From positions 1 to 64,000 of the forward strand of contig NZ_JACBGE010000020.1 of the NCBI RefSeq assembly GCF_021401345.1: a stretch of 64,000 bases of DNA, given 5' to 3'. The notes under the pieces were generated by a model that was not told the DNA's origin, searched no databases, and worked only from the letters and a program-made list of their open reading frames with translations. The stretch's first letter is position 1. Every line of letters starts with the position of its first letter. This stretch comes from Hydrogenophaga sp. NFH-34. GTDB lineage: Bacteria > Pseudomonadota > Gammaproteobacteria > Burkholderiales > Burkholderiaceae_C. Shown piece by piece: positions 25,336 through 34,257 of this stretch. A program made the position numbers and the translations under genes.

Positions 25336-28040
25336 AGGACACCGATCCGGCCGCCCTGGCCCCCACGCCCTGGCACACCCTCTCCCCCAGCGACACCGCC
25401 GCCCGGCTGGCGGTCGATCCGGCGCTGGGGCTGGCCCCGCCGGCCATCGCCGAACGCCGGCAGCGCCACGGCCCCAACCGCCTGCCCGAAGCGAAACGCC
25501 GGCCGCCCTGGCTGCGCTTTCTGGGGCAGTTCCACAACCCGCTGATCTACGTGCTGCTGGCCGCCGGCCTGACCACCCTGGCGCTGGGCCACCTGGTGGA
25601 CGCGGGCGTGATCCTGGGCGTGGTGCTGATCAACGCGGTGATCGGCCACATCCAGGAAGGCAAGGCCGAGCGCGCGCTCGACGCGGTGCGCGGCATGCTG
25701 GCCGCGCACGCCACCGTGCTGCGCCAGGGCGAGCGCCAGCAGATCGACGCCGGCGACCTGGTGCCCGGCGACTTGGTGCTGCTGGAGGCGGGCGACAAGG
25801 TCCCGGCCGACCTGCGCCTGCTGCAGGCGCGCAACCTGCGCGTGGTCGAAGCGGCGCTGACCGGTGAGTCGGCCCCGGTCGACAAGGACACCGCCGCGAC
25901 CGCCGCCGACGCGGGCGTGGGCGACCGCCGCGGCCTGTGCCATTCGGGCACGCTGGTGGCCTGCGGCACCGGTTGTGGCGTGGTGGTGGCCACGGGCGCG
26001 CAGACCGAAATCGGCCGCATCGGCACGCTGGTGGGCGAGGTCCGGACCCTGGCCACGCCGCTGACGCGCCGACTCGACCGCTTTGCCCGCCAGATCACCG
26101 CCGCCATCCTGGCCGTGTCGGTGCTGACCATGGCCTGGGGCCACTTCGTGGCCGGCATGGCCCCGCTGGAGCTGTTCCTGGCCGTGGTCGGCCTGGCGGT
26201 GGCGGCCATTCCCGAAGGCATGCCCGCGGTGGTGACCATCGTGCTGGCCATCGGCACCCGCGTGATGGCGCGCAAGCAGGCCATCGTAAGGCGCCTGCCG
26301 GCGGTGGAGTCGCTGGGTTCGGTCACCGTGATCTGCAGCGACAAGACCGGCACGCTCACACGCAATGAGATGACCGCCGTGCGCGTGGTGCTGGCCGACC
26401 GCGAACTGCGGATCACCGGCACCGGCTACGCGCCCAACGGCAGCTTCCTGATGAACGACCAGGTCTGCCAGACCTGCGACAGCGCGGCGCTGCAGGCGCT
26501 GCTGCATTGCGCGCTGCTGTGCAACGACGCACGCGTTCACCGCGACGAAACCGGCGAATGGCGCATGACGGGAGACCCGACCGAAGGCGCGCTGATCACG
26601 CTGGCGCACAAAGGCGGGCTGGATGCCGCTGAGGGCATTCAGGCCCACCCGCGTGTGGACGCGATTCCGTTCGAGTCCGAGCGCCAGTACATGGCCACGC
26701 TGCACCACGACCACGCGGGCCACCACGAGGTCTTGCTCAAGGGCGCGCCCGAACGCGTGCTGGCGCTGTGCGCCACGCAGGCCGGCGGCCAGCCGCTGGA
26801 CGCTGCGCACTGGGCTGCTGCCCTCGAACGCGCCGCCAGCGCGGGTGAACGCGTGCTGGCGCTGGCGCGTGCCGACTGGCCCGCCGACCACGCCGAGATC
26901 GACATCGCCGACATGCGGCCGCGCTTTGAGATGCTGGGCCTGGTCGGCATCATCGACCCACCCCGCGACGAGGCCATCGCCGCCGTGGCCGAATGCCAGC
27001 AGGCCGGCATCCGCATCAAGATGATCACCGGCGACCACGCCGTCACCGCCGCCGCCATCGGCCGCCAGCTCGGCCTGCGGGCCGGGCACGCGCTCACGGG
27101 CGACGTCATCGCCACCCTGGACGCGGCCGCCCTGCGCCGCGCCGCGCAGGACACCGACGTGTTCGCGCGCGCCAGCCCCGAGCACAAGCTGCGCCTGATC
27201 GCCGCGCTGCAGGCCGAAGGCCACCTGGTGGCCATGACCGGCGACGGCGTCAACGACGCACCCGCGCTCAAGGCCGCCGACGTCGGCGTGGCCATGGGCG
27301 GCAAGGGCACCGACGCCGCGCGCGAAGCGGCCGACCTGGTGCTCACCGACGACAACTTCGCCACCATCGCGCGCGCCGTGCGCGAAGGCCGCGTGGTCTA
27401 CGACAACATCAAAAAGTCGCTGATGCACATGCTGCCCACCAACGGCGGCGAGGCGGGCGTGATCCTGCTGGCCATCTTCGCCGGCCTGCCGCTGCCGGTG
27501 ACGGCCGCGCAGATCCTGTGGGTCAACACCGTCACCTCGGTCACGCTGGCGCTGTCGCTGGCCTTCGAGCCGGCCGAACCCGGCGTGATGCGGCACGCGC
27601 CTCGGCCGACGGGCGAGTCCATCATCACGCGCGCACTGGGCACGCGCATCCTGTACGTGATCGCGCTCATGGTCGCGGCCACGTTCTGGGTCTTCCACTG
27701 GGAGTTGGCCCGGGGCGCGGCGCTGGAGACCGCGCGCACCGCCGCCGTCAACACCATCGTGGTGTGCGAGCTGTTCTACCTGTTCAACGTGCGCCACTTC
27801 ACGCGCCACGCCTTCCGGTGGGAAACGCTCACCGGCAACCGCGTGGCGTTGGGCGTGGCCCTGCTGCTGGTGCTGCTGCAACTGCTGTTCACCTACGCCC
27901 CCACGCTGCAGCAGCTGTTCCGCAGCACGCCGCTGTCCTTGTCGTCGTGGACCATGATCGTGGCCATCGGCGCCGGGCTGTTCGTCCTGGTGGAACTGGA
28001 AAAGGCGTGGCTGCGCCGCTCGAACGTGGACCGCCTCTGA
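25332..28040 (+). CDS. P2-type cation-transporting ATPase
   Basis: A 902-residue P-type ATPase with an N-terminal cation-ATPase domain, the actuator motif LTGES, the phosphorylated Asp337 in SDKTGTLT, the hinge motif [12 protein letters not shown] and about ten membrane helices. Helix 4 carries AAIPEGMP, as in Ca2+ pumps of the SERCA/PMR1 group. Helix 6 reads WVNTVTS, where calcium pumps have an Asp in place of the Ser, so the transported ion may not be calcium. It is co-translated with the K+/H+ antiporter and followed by a stress-protein gene. Confidence 0.93.
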   Translation: MKDTDPAALAPTPWHTLSPSDTAARLAVDPALGLAPPAIAERRQRHGPNRLPEAKRRPPWLRFLGQFHNPLIYVLLAAGLTTLALGHLVDAGVILGVVLINAVIGHIQEGKAERALDAVRGMLAAHATVLRQGERQQIDAGDLVPGDLVLLEAGDKVPADLRLLQARNLRVVEAALTGESAPVDKDTAATAADAGVGDRRGLCHSGTLVACGTGCGVVVATGAQTEIGRIGTLVGEVRTLATPLTRRLDRFARQITAAILAVSVLTMAWGHFVAGMAPLELFLAVVGLAVAAIPEGMPAVVTIVLAIGTRVMARKQAIVRRLPAVESLGSVTVICSDKTGTLTRNEMTAVRVVLADRELRITGTGYAPNGSFLMNDQVCQTCDSAALQALLHCALLCNDARVHRDETGEWRMTGDPTEGALITLAHKGGLDAAEGIQAHPRVDAIPFESERQYMATLHHDHAGHHEVLLKGAPERVLALCATQAGGQPLDAAHWAAALERAASAGERVLALARADWPADHAEIDIADMRPRFEMLGLVGIIDPPRDEAIAAVAECQQAGIRIKMITGDHAVTAAAIGRQLGLRAGHALTGDVIATLDAAALRRAAQDTDVFARASPEHKLRLIAALQAEGHLVAMTGDGVNDAPALKAADVGVAMGGKGTDAAREAADLVLTDDNFATIARAVREGRVVYDNIKKSLMHMLPTNGGEAGVILLAIFAGLPLPVTAAQILWVNTVTSVTLALSLAFEPAEPGVMRHAPRPTGESIITRALGTRILYVIALMVAATFWVFHWELARGAALETARTAAVNTIVVCELFYLFNVRHFTRHAFRWETLTGNRVALGVALLLVLLQLLFTYAPTLQQLFRSTPLSLSSWTMIVAIGAGLFVLVELEKAWLRRSNVDRL

Positions 28041-28069
28041 CGCGGCCCGCCCTTGCAAGGAGACCCGAC

Positions 28070-28984
28070 ATGCCGACGATCCGACACATCCTCGCCGCCA
28101 CCGACCTGTCCGCCAGCGCCCGGCACGCGGTCGACCGGGGCTTCGGTCTGGCCGCCGCCACCGGCGCCCGCCTGACGCTGGCGCACACGCTCGGCCCCGA
28201 TGCGCTGGCCCCCCTGCGCGCGCTGCTCGGCAGCCAGGCCGACGACGTGGTGCAGCAGGCCACGGCACGCCAGCGCGAAGCGATGGAGGCGCTGGCCCGC
28301 GACCCGGCCCGGCCGCACGGTGTGGCGGTCGACATCCGCCTGGAAAACGGCGCTGCCGGCAGCACGCTGCCGGCGCTGGCCGCCACCACCGGCGCCGACC
28401 TGATGGTGCTGGGCGCGCGCGGCGACAACCCGCTGCGGCGCATGGTGCTCGGCTCCACCGCCACGCGCGTGCTGCGCCACAGCCCCTGTCCGGTGCTGCT
28501 GGCGCGCCAGCCCGATGCGGCCCCGTACCGGCGCGTACTGCTGCCGATCGACTTTTCGCCCGCGTCGGCGCTGCAGATCCGGCTGGTGCGGACGCTGGCG
28601 CCGCAGGCCGGCCTGGTGCTGCTGCACGGCTTTGAAGCCCCCTTCGAAGGCCTGCTGCGCTACGCCAGCGTCTCCGCCGACATCGTGGCGCAGTACCGCG
28701 CCGAGGCGCGCGAGCGGGCGCTGCAGCAGTTGCGGGCCCTGGCTGCGGCCGAGGGCTTGCGCGAAGGCGACTACACGAGCTGGGTCGGCCATGGCGAGGC
28801 GGTCGGCCTGATCACCGCGCAGCAGGAACGCCTGGGCTGCGACCTGATCGCCATGGGCAAACACGGCACGCACGTGACCGAGGAGCTGCTGCTGGGCAGC
28901 GTGACCCGGCGCGTGCTCGACGAGAGCGACGCCGACCTGCTGGTGGTGGTGGAGCCGCAGCGGCCGGCCGTGGCGCCCGCCTGA
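28070..28984 (+). CDS. Tandem universal stress protein
   Basis: A 304-residue cytoplasmic protein made of two Usp domains (about 1-145 and 150-295). Each has the ATP-binding signature near its end: LGARGDNPLRRMVLGSTATRVL and MGKHGTHVTEELLLGSVTRRVL. The strong ribosome site AAGGAG before ATG 28070 supports high expression. It is 29 bases after the ATPase gene and probably in the same operon, as often seen where ion pumps and stress proteins act together. Confidence 0.93.
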   Translation: MPTIRHILAATDLSASARHAVDRGFGLAAATGARLTLAHTLGPDALAPLRALLGSQADDVVQQATARQREAMEALARDPARPHGVAVDIRLENGAAGSTLPALAATTGADLMVLGARGDNPLRRMVLGSTATRVLRHSPCPVLLARQPDAAPYRRVLLPIDFSPASALQIRLVRTLAPQAGLVLLHGFEAPFEGLLRYASVSADIVAQYRAEARERALQQLRALAAAEGLREGDYTSWVGHGEAVGLITAQQERLGCDLIAMGKHGTHVTEELLLGSVTRRVLDESDADLLVVVEPQRPAVAPA

Positions 28985-28994
28985 GGGCGGCCGC

Positions 28995-29480
28995 TCAGAG
29001 AAAGCGCTCGATCAACCGCCGGGAATGGCGGTCCAGCGCGAACAGGTCGCGGACCCGGAACACGGTGCCGTGCCCGCTGGTGATGAGCAGGCTGCCGCGC
29101 GCGCCGGGCAGGCGCCGGATGTCTTCTTCCGCCTTGAGCGCCAGCGTGGTCGGACCGCGGTCGGTCTCAACCTCCCAGAGGCTGGGCGTGGCGAAGGTCG
29201 AGACGCTGACGATGCGCTGGATCTCGGGCACGAATTCGCGCACCGCCAGCTCGGCCTCGATCAGCGCGCGCGTCTCGGCGGGCAGGTCGGCCAGGCGGTC
29301 GATCCACACCAGCTCGCGGCCTTCGGCGCTGACCAGCGACAGGCCTTCACCGGGCGCCGTGAGCGGAAAGGCGCGCACCGGCAGCGCGCCCACGTGCGCA
29401 ACGCCGGCCGCGTCGGTGCACACCAGCCGGCCCAGCGGATCGCGCGCCAGGGTGAAAAAGGGCAGGGGAGAAGCGCTCAT
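28995..29480 (-). CDS. DUF1854 protein associated with cyanophycin metabolism
   Basis: A 161-residue protein of the DUF1854 family (LVWIDRLADLP, IEAELAVREFVPEI, HGTVFRVRDLFALD). The family regularly accompanies cyanophycin synthetases and an ABC exporter, as here: it lies 20 bases after the ABC gene on the same strand. Its biochemical role is not known. No signal peptide or membrane segment is visible. Confidence 0.88.
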   Translation of the reverse strand: MSASPLPFFTLARDPLGRLVCTDAAGVAHVGALPVRAFPLTAPGEGLSLVSAEGRELVWIDRLADLPAETRALIEAELAVREFVPEIQRIVSVSTFATPSLWEVETDRGPTTLALKAEEDIRRLPGARGSLLITSGHGTVFRVRDLFALDRHSRRLIERFL

Positions 29481-29500
29481 GCTCGGCTTTCGGCGGCGGG

Positions 29501-31807
29501 TCAGGCGGTGGGGCGGGACGGGGGCACAGGCTGGCGCGCCAGCAGCACGGCGTCGTGCTCGGAGTCGCCGTCGTCCTCCGCCTCGGCCTTGCGTGCCTGG
29601 GCTTCGTACAGGCGCCAGTACGCGCCCTGGCGCGCCATGAGCGTTTCGTGCGGGCCCACTTCGACGATCTCGCCACGGTCCATCACCACCAGCCGGTCGG
29701 CCTTGCGCAGCGTGGACAGGCGGTGCGCGATGGCGATGGTGGTGCGGCCCTGCACCAGGTTGTCCAGCGCCTTCTGGATTTCCTTTTCGGTCTCGGTGTC
29801 GACCGCCGAGGTGGCCTCGTCGAGGATCAGGAACTTCGGGTCGATCAGCAGCGCCCGCGCGATGCTGATGCGCTGGCGCTCGCCGCCCGACAGGCCCTGG
29901 CCGCGTTCGCCGACCAGCGAGTCGTAGCCCTGCGGCAGGCGCAGGATGAAGTCGTGCGCGTGCGCGGCGCGCGCGGCGGCCACGATCTGTTCGCGCGTGG
30001 CGTCGGGCCGGCCGTAGGCGATGTTTTCGGCGATGGTGCCGAAGAACAGGAAAGGTTCCTGCAGCACCAGGCCGATGTGGCGGCGGTAATCGGCCACGGC
30101 GATGCGGCGCAGGTCGATGCCGTCGACCTTGATCGAGCCGCCGCTGACGTCGTAGAAGCGGCACAGCAGGTTGACCAGGGTGCTCTTGCCCGAGCCGCTG
30201 TGGCCCACCAGGCCGATCATCTCGCCGGGGCGGATGTCCAGGCTCAGGCGCCGGATCACCGAGCGGTTGCCGTAGCGGAAAGCCACATCCTCCAGCGTCA
30301 CGCCGCCGCTCAGGCCGGCTGGCGGCAGCGTCACCGGCTCGGCCGGCTCGGGCACGCTGGAGACGTGGTCGAGGATGTCGAAGATGCGCTTGGCACCGGC
30401 CGCGGCCTTCTGCGTCACGCTGACGATGCGGCTCATCGAATCGAGCCGGCCGTAGAAGCGCCCGATGTAGGCCAGGAAGGCCGAGAGCACGCCCACGGTG
30501 ATCTCGCCGCGGCTGACCTGCCAGATGCCGAAGCCCCAGACCACCAACAGGCCGATGTCGGTCAGCAGCGCCACCGTGGGCGAGAACAGGCTCCAGACCT
30601 TGTTGAGCCGGTCGTTGACCGCCAGGTTGGCCTGGTTGGCGTCGCGGAAGCGCCGCGCCTCGCGCCGTTCGGCGGCGAAGGCCTTGACCACGCGGATGCC
30701 GGGAATGGTGTCGGCCAGCACGTTGGTCACGTCGCCCCAGGCGCGGTCGATCTTCTCGAAGCCGGTGCGCAGCCGGTCGCGCACCACGTGGATCATCCAG
30801 GCGATGAAGGGCAGCGGCAGCAGCGTGACCAGCGCCAGCCAGGGGTTGATGGAAAACAGGATGGCGCTGGTCATGGCCAGCATCAGCACGTCGGTGGCGA
30901 AGTCCAGCGCATGCAGCGAGAGAAACACCGAAATGCGGTCGGTCTCGGAGCCGATGCGCGCCATCAGGTCGCCCGTGCGCTTGGCACCGAAGTAGTCCAG
31001 CGACAGGCCCAGCAGGTGTTCAAAGGCGTGGGTGCGCAAATCGGCCGCGATGCGTTCGGACACCAGCGCCAGCACCCAGGTGCGCGCCCAGCCCAGGCCC
31101 CAGGCCAGCAGCGCCGAGCCCAGCAAACCGGACAGCAGCCACAGCACATAGACCGGATCGATGCGCTGGCCGTTCTGGAACGGGATCAGCACCTCGTCCA
31201 TGAGCGGAATCGTCAGGTACGGCGGCACCAGGGTGGCGGCGGTGGCGGCCAGCGTCAGCAGGAAGCCGCTGAGCAACTGGCCCTGGTACGGGCGCGCGAA
31301 GCGCCACAGCCGCAGCAGCACCCAGGTGCTGGGCGGGGTGTTGAGCTCGCGCGTGCAGACCGGGCATTCGTCGGAGTCTTCGGGCAGCGGGTGGTGGCAC
31401 GAGGGGCAGTGGCCCGGGTCGTCGCCCGTCACGGGTGCCCCGTGCGCGCGGGCCTCCTGCAGTTGCTCGAAGCGCTTGGCCAGGCGCAGGGCCTGCACGT
31501 TGGCGCCCAGGGTGAAGCGCCAGCGCGCCCGCAGCGCCCCGCCGGCCTGCAGCTCCAGCGTGCCCACGCCCGCGTGGTCGGTGTGGCGCAGCACCAGGCC
31601 ATCGGCCAGCGCAAAGGCCTGCCAGCGGCCTTCGCCGTCGCGGGCCAGCAGGCGTTGTTCGGTCAGCACCAGCAACCCCGGCACGAAGCGCAGCGCGTCG
31701 TCCAGATCGATCGCCAGCCGGGCCTGTTCGGTTTCGCCGGGCCAAAGCGCCTCGGCGCCGGATGGCGCGGGCGCCAGTGCCGGGGTGGTGGATCGAATGG
31801 GGGTCAT
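29501..31807 (-). CDS. ABC transporter of cyanophycin cluster (fused membrane and ATPase domains)
   Basis: A 768-residue half-transporter. The first 185 residues form an extra domain that ends in a zinc-ribbon-like pair of CxxC motifs (CPSC and CPVC). Six membrane helices (about 190-480) and an ATPase domain follow with Walker A GHSGSGKST, signature LSGGERQR and Walker B FLILDEATS. It must work as a dimer. The family is linked to cyanophycin genes, but what it moves is not known. It is divergent from the synthetase genes across 144 bases that must hold both promoters. The ATG at 31807 is chosen by family start; an in-frame start at 31861 is less likely. Confidence 0.9.
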   Translation of the reverse strand: MTPIRSTTPALAPAPSGAEALWPGETEQARLAIDLDDALRFVPGLLVLTEQRLLARDGEGRWQAFALADGLVLRHTDHAGVGTLELQAGGALRARWRFTLGANVQALRLAKRFEQLQEARAHGAPVTGDDPGHCPSCHHPLPEDSDECPVCTRELNTPPSTWVLLRLWRFARPYQGQLLSGFLLTLAATAATLVPPYLTIPLMDEVLIPFQNGQRIDPVYVLWLLSGLLGSALLAWGLGWARTWVLALVSERIAADLRTHAFEHLLGLSLDYFGAKRTGDLMARIGSETDRISVFLSLHALDFATDVLMLAMTSAILFSINPWLALVTLLPLPFIAWMIHVVRDRLRTGFEKIDRAWGDVTNVLADTIPGIRVVKAFAAERREARRFRDANQANLAVNDRLNKVWSLFSPTVALLTDIGLLVVWGFGIWQVSRGEITVGVLSAFLAYIGRFYGRLDSMSRIVSVTQKAAAGAKRIFDILDHVSSVPEPAEPVTLPPAGLSGGVTLEDVAFRYGNRSVIRRLSLDIRPGEMIGLVGHSGSGKSTLVNLLCRFYDVSGGSIKVDGIDLRRIAVADYRRHIGLVLQEPFLFFGTIAENIAYGRPDATREQIVAAARAAHAHDFILRLPQGYDSLVGERGQGLSGGERQRISIARALLIDPKFLILDEATSAVDTETEKEIQKALDNLVQGRTTIAIAHRLSTLRKADRLVVMDRGEIVEVGPHETLMARQGAYWRLYEAQARKAEAEDDGDSEHDAVLLARQPVPPSRPTA

Positions 31808-31951
31808 GAAAACGGTGTCGTGAAAACCACTGGACGCGAATTTTCCATGATCTGAAAGCACCGGACACGGGCGGACGGTTCACAATATGGGATTGAGCGA
31901 GCAGCCGCTGGCCGGAGACACCGTGGCCTCGCCCCTGTCCACCACGCCATC

Positions 31952-34186
31952 ATGCCCCTCGCCACGACCGAGATCCAACTCCTGCGCGTCACCTATCTGC
32001 GCGGCCCGAACATCTGGACATTCCGTCCGGTCCTGGAGGTCTGGCTGGACCTGGGGCCCCTCGAAGACTACCCCTCGAACCGGATTCCCGGTCTCTCGGA
32101 CCGCCTGGTGGCGCTGCTGCCGGCGCTGGTGGAACACCACTGCGGGGTGGGCGAACGGGGCGGCTTTCTGCAGCGCCTGCACGAAGGCACCTGGGCCGGC
32201 CACATCCTGGAGCACTGCGTGATCGAGCTGCTGAACCTGGCGGGCATGCCCACCGGTTTCGGCCAGACGCGCAGCACCACCCGGCACGGCGTCTACCGCA
32301 TGGTGTTCCGGGCACGCGACGAACAGGTGGCCCGCGTGGCGCTGGCCCAGGCCCATGCCCTGCTGACGGCCGCGATCCGCGACCAGGCCTTCGACGTGGC
32401 GGCCGCGGTGCGCGCCGTGCGCGACGCCATCGACGACAGCTACCTCGGGCCGTCCACGGCCTGCATCGTGGCCGCCGCCACCGACCGCCAGATTCCCCAC
32501 ATCCGCCTCAACGACGGCAACCTCGTGCAGTTGGGCTACGGCGCACGCCAGCGCCGCATCTGGACCGCCGAGACCGACCGCACCGGCGCCATCGCCGAGG
32601 GCGTGGCCGGCGACAAGGACCTGACCAAGACCCTGTTGCAGGCGGTGGGCGTGCCGGTGCCCGAGGGTCAGGCCGTGACCAGCGCCGCCGCCGCCTGGGA
32701 GGCCGCCTGCGACATCGGGCTGCCGGTCGCGGTCAAGCCCAGCGACGGCAACCACGGCCGCGGCGTGACGCTGGACCTGCGCGAGCAGGCCGACGTCGAG
32801 GCCGCGTTCGCGCTGGCCGACCGGCACGGCAGCGAGGTGCTGGTCGAACGCTGCATCCCTGGCAACGAGCACCGGCTGCTGGTGGTCGGGGGTGAAATGG
32901 TGGCGGCCGCGCGCGGCGAATCGGCCTGGATCACGGGCGACGGGCGCCACACCGTGGCCGAGCTGCTCGACCTGCAGATCAACACCGACCCGCGCCGCGG
33001 CACCACCGAAGACCACCCGCTCAACCGGCTGGACATCGCCGAAGACGGTGTGATCCGGCTCGACCTGCAGCGCCAGGGCCTCAGCCCCGAGACCGTGCCC
33101 GCGGCGGGCCGGCGCATCCTGATCCAGCGCAATGGCAACGTCGCCATCGACTGCACCGACGACGTGCACCCCGAAGTGGCCTACCTGGCCGGGCTCGCGG
33201 CGCGCACCGTCGGGCTGGACATCGCGGGCATCGACCTGGTGGCCGAGGACATCGGCCGGCCGCTGCACGAACAGGGCGGCGCCGTGGTTGAAGTCAACGC
33301 CGGGCCCGGCCTGCTGATGCACCTCAAGCCCGCCATCGGCCAGCCCCGGCCGGTGGGGCAGGCCATCGTCGAACACCTGTTCCCCACCAGCGAGGACGAT
33401 GACGACAACGACCCGAACCCGGGCCGCATCCCGGTGGTCGGCGTGGCCGGCACCCGCGCCACGCCGCTGGTCGCGCGCGCCATCGCCTGGCTCACACGCC
33501 TGTCCGGCCTGTCCACGGGGCTGGCCTGTGCCGACGGCATTTTTCTCGGCCAGCGCCGCATCGAAGCCCCCGGGCCGGCGCTGGCGCGCGACTACTGGAG
33601 CGCCAGCCACCGGCTGCTGATGAACCGCAACCTGCGCGCGGCGGTGTTTGAAAACGGCCCGGGCCTGATCCTCGACGACGGCCTGCCCTACGACCGCTGC
33701 CTGATCGGCGTGGTCACCGACTTCGACGGCTGGCCCGACCTGGCCCGCCACGACGTGAGCGGCATCGGCGCCATGCGCAAGGTCATGCGCACCCAGATCG
33801 ACGTGGTGCTGCCCGAAGGGGTGGGCGTGCTCAACGGTGACGACGAGTGGGTTGCCGACCTGGCCGAGCTGTGCGACGGCGAAGTCCTGTTCTACGGCCG
33901 CACCGGTGCGCAAGGCCCGGCCAAGGTGATCATCAGCCACCTCGAACGAGGGGGCCGGGCCGCCCTGATGGATGCGCAGGGCCTGGTGCAACTGGCCGGC
34001 AGCCAGGGCAGCGAGCCCATCACCCCGATCGACGTGGCCGGCCTGCTGGCCCGCCACGGCCGCGCCGACGAGCCCGCGCTGGCCGATGCCCTGCTGGTGG
34101 CGATTGCCGCCGCCTGGGGCTTCGGCATCGCGCCGGAACTCGTCGCCGCCGGCCTGGAAACCTTCGTGCTCCACCTGCCCCGCTGA
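31952..34186 (+). CDS. Cyanophycin synthetase paralogue with dead Mur-ligase domain
   Basis: A 744-residue protein. The N-terminal and ATP-grasp domains (to about 480) align closely with the neighbouring full-length synthetase, including LGPSTACIVAAA, DKDLTKTLL and VEVNAGPGL. The third, Mur-ligase-like domain is degenerate: where the partner has GTNGKTTT, this protein has GTRATPLV (500-507), losing the Lys and Thr that bind ATP, and the far C-terminus is missing. It can therefore at most carry out the ATP-grasp reaction (aspartate addition in normal synthetases) or act as a partner subunit. Paired intact and degenerate synthetases are known from other Burkholderiales (cphA and cphA'). Confidence 0.9.
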   Translation: MPLATTEIQLLRVTYLRGPNIWTFRPVLEVWLDLGPLEDYPSNRIPGLSDRLVALLPALVEHHCGVGERGGFLQRLHEGTWAGHILEHCVIELLNLAGMPTGFGQTRSTTRHGVYRMVFRARDEQVARVALAQAHALLTAAIRDQAFDVAAAVRAVRDAIDDSYLGPSTACIVAAATDRQIPHIRLNDGNLVQLGYGARQRRIWTAETDRTGAIAEGVAGDKDLTKTLLQAVGVPVPEGQAVTSAAAAWEAACDIGLPVAVKPSDGNHGRGVTLDLREQADVEAAFALADRHGSEVLVERCIPGNEHRLLVVGGEMVAAARGESAWITGDGRHTVAELLDLQINTDPRRGTTEDHPLNRLDIAEDGVIRLDLQRQGLSPETVPAAGRRILIQRNGNVAIDCTDDVHPEVAYLAGLAARTVGLDIAGIDLVAEDIGRPLHEQGGAVVEVNAGPGLLMHLKPAIGQPRPVGQAIVEHLFPTSEDDDDNDPNPGRIPVVGVAGTRATPLVARAIAWLTRLSGLSTGLACADGIFLGQRRIEAPGPALARDYWSASHRLLMNRNLRAAVFENGPGLILDDGLPYDRCLIGVVTDFDGWPDLARHDVSGIGAMRKVMRTQIDVVLPEGVGVLNGDDEWVADLAELCDGEVLFYGRTGAQGPAKVIISHLERGGRAALMDAQGLVQLAGSQGSEPITPIDVAGLLARHGRADEPALADALLVAIAAAWGFGIAPELVAAGLETFVLHLPR

Positions 34187-34257
34187 CCGCTTCCCCGCCC
34201 AGCCCCGACGCCGCAGCCGCCTGCCGCTCACCCCCCAAAAAAACCTACACGCCTTCC

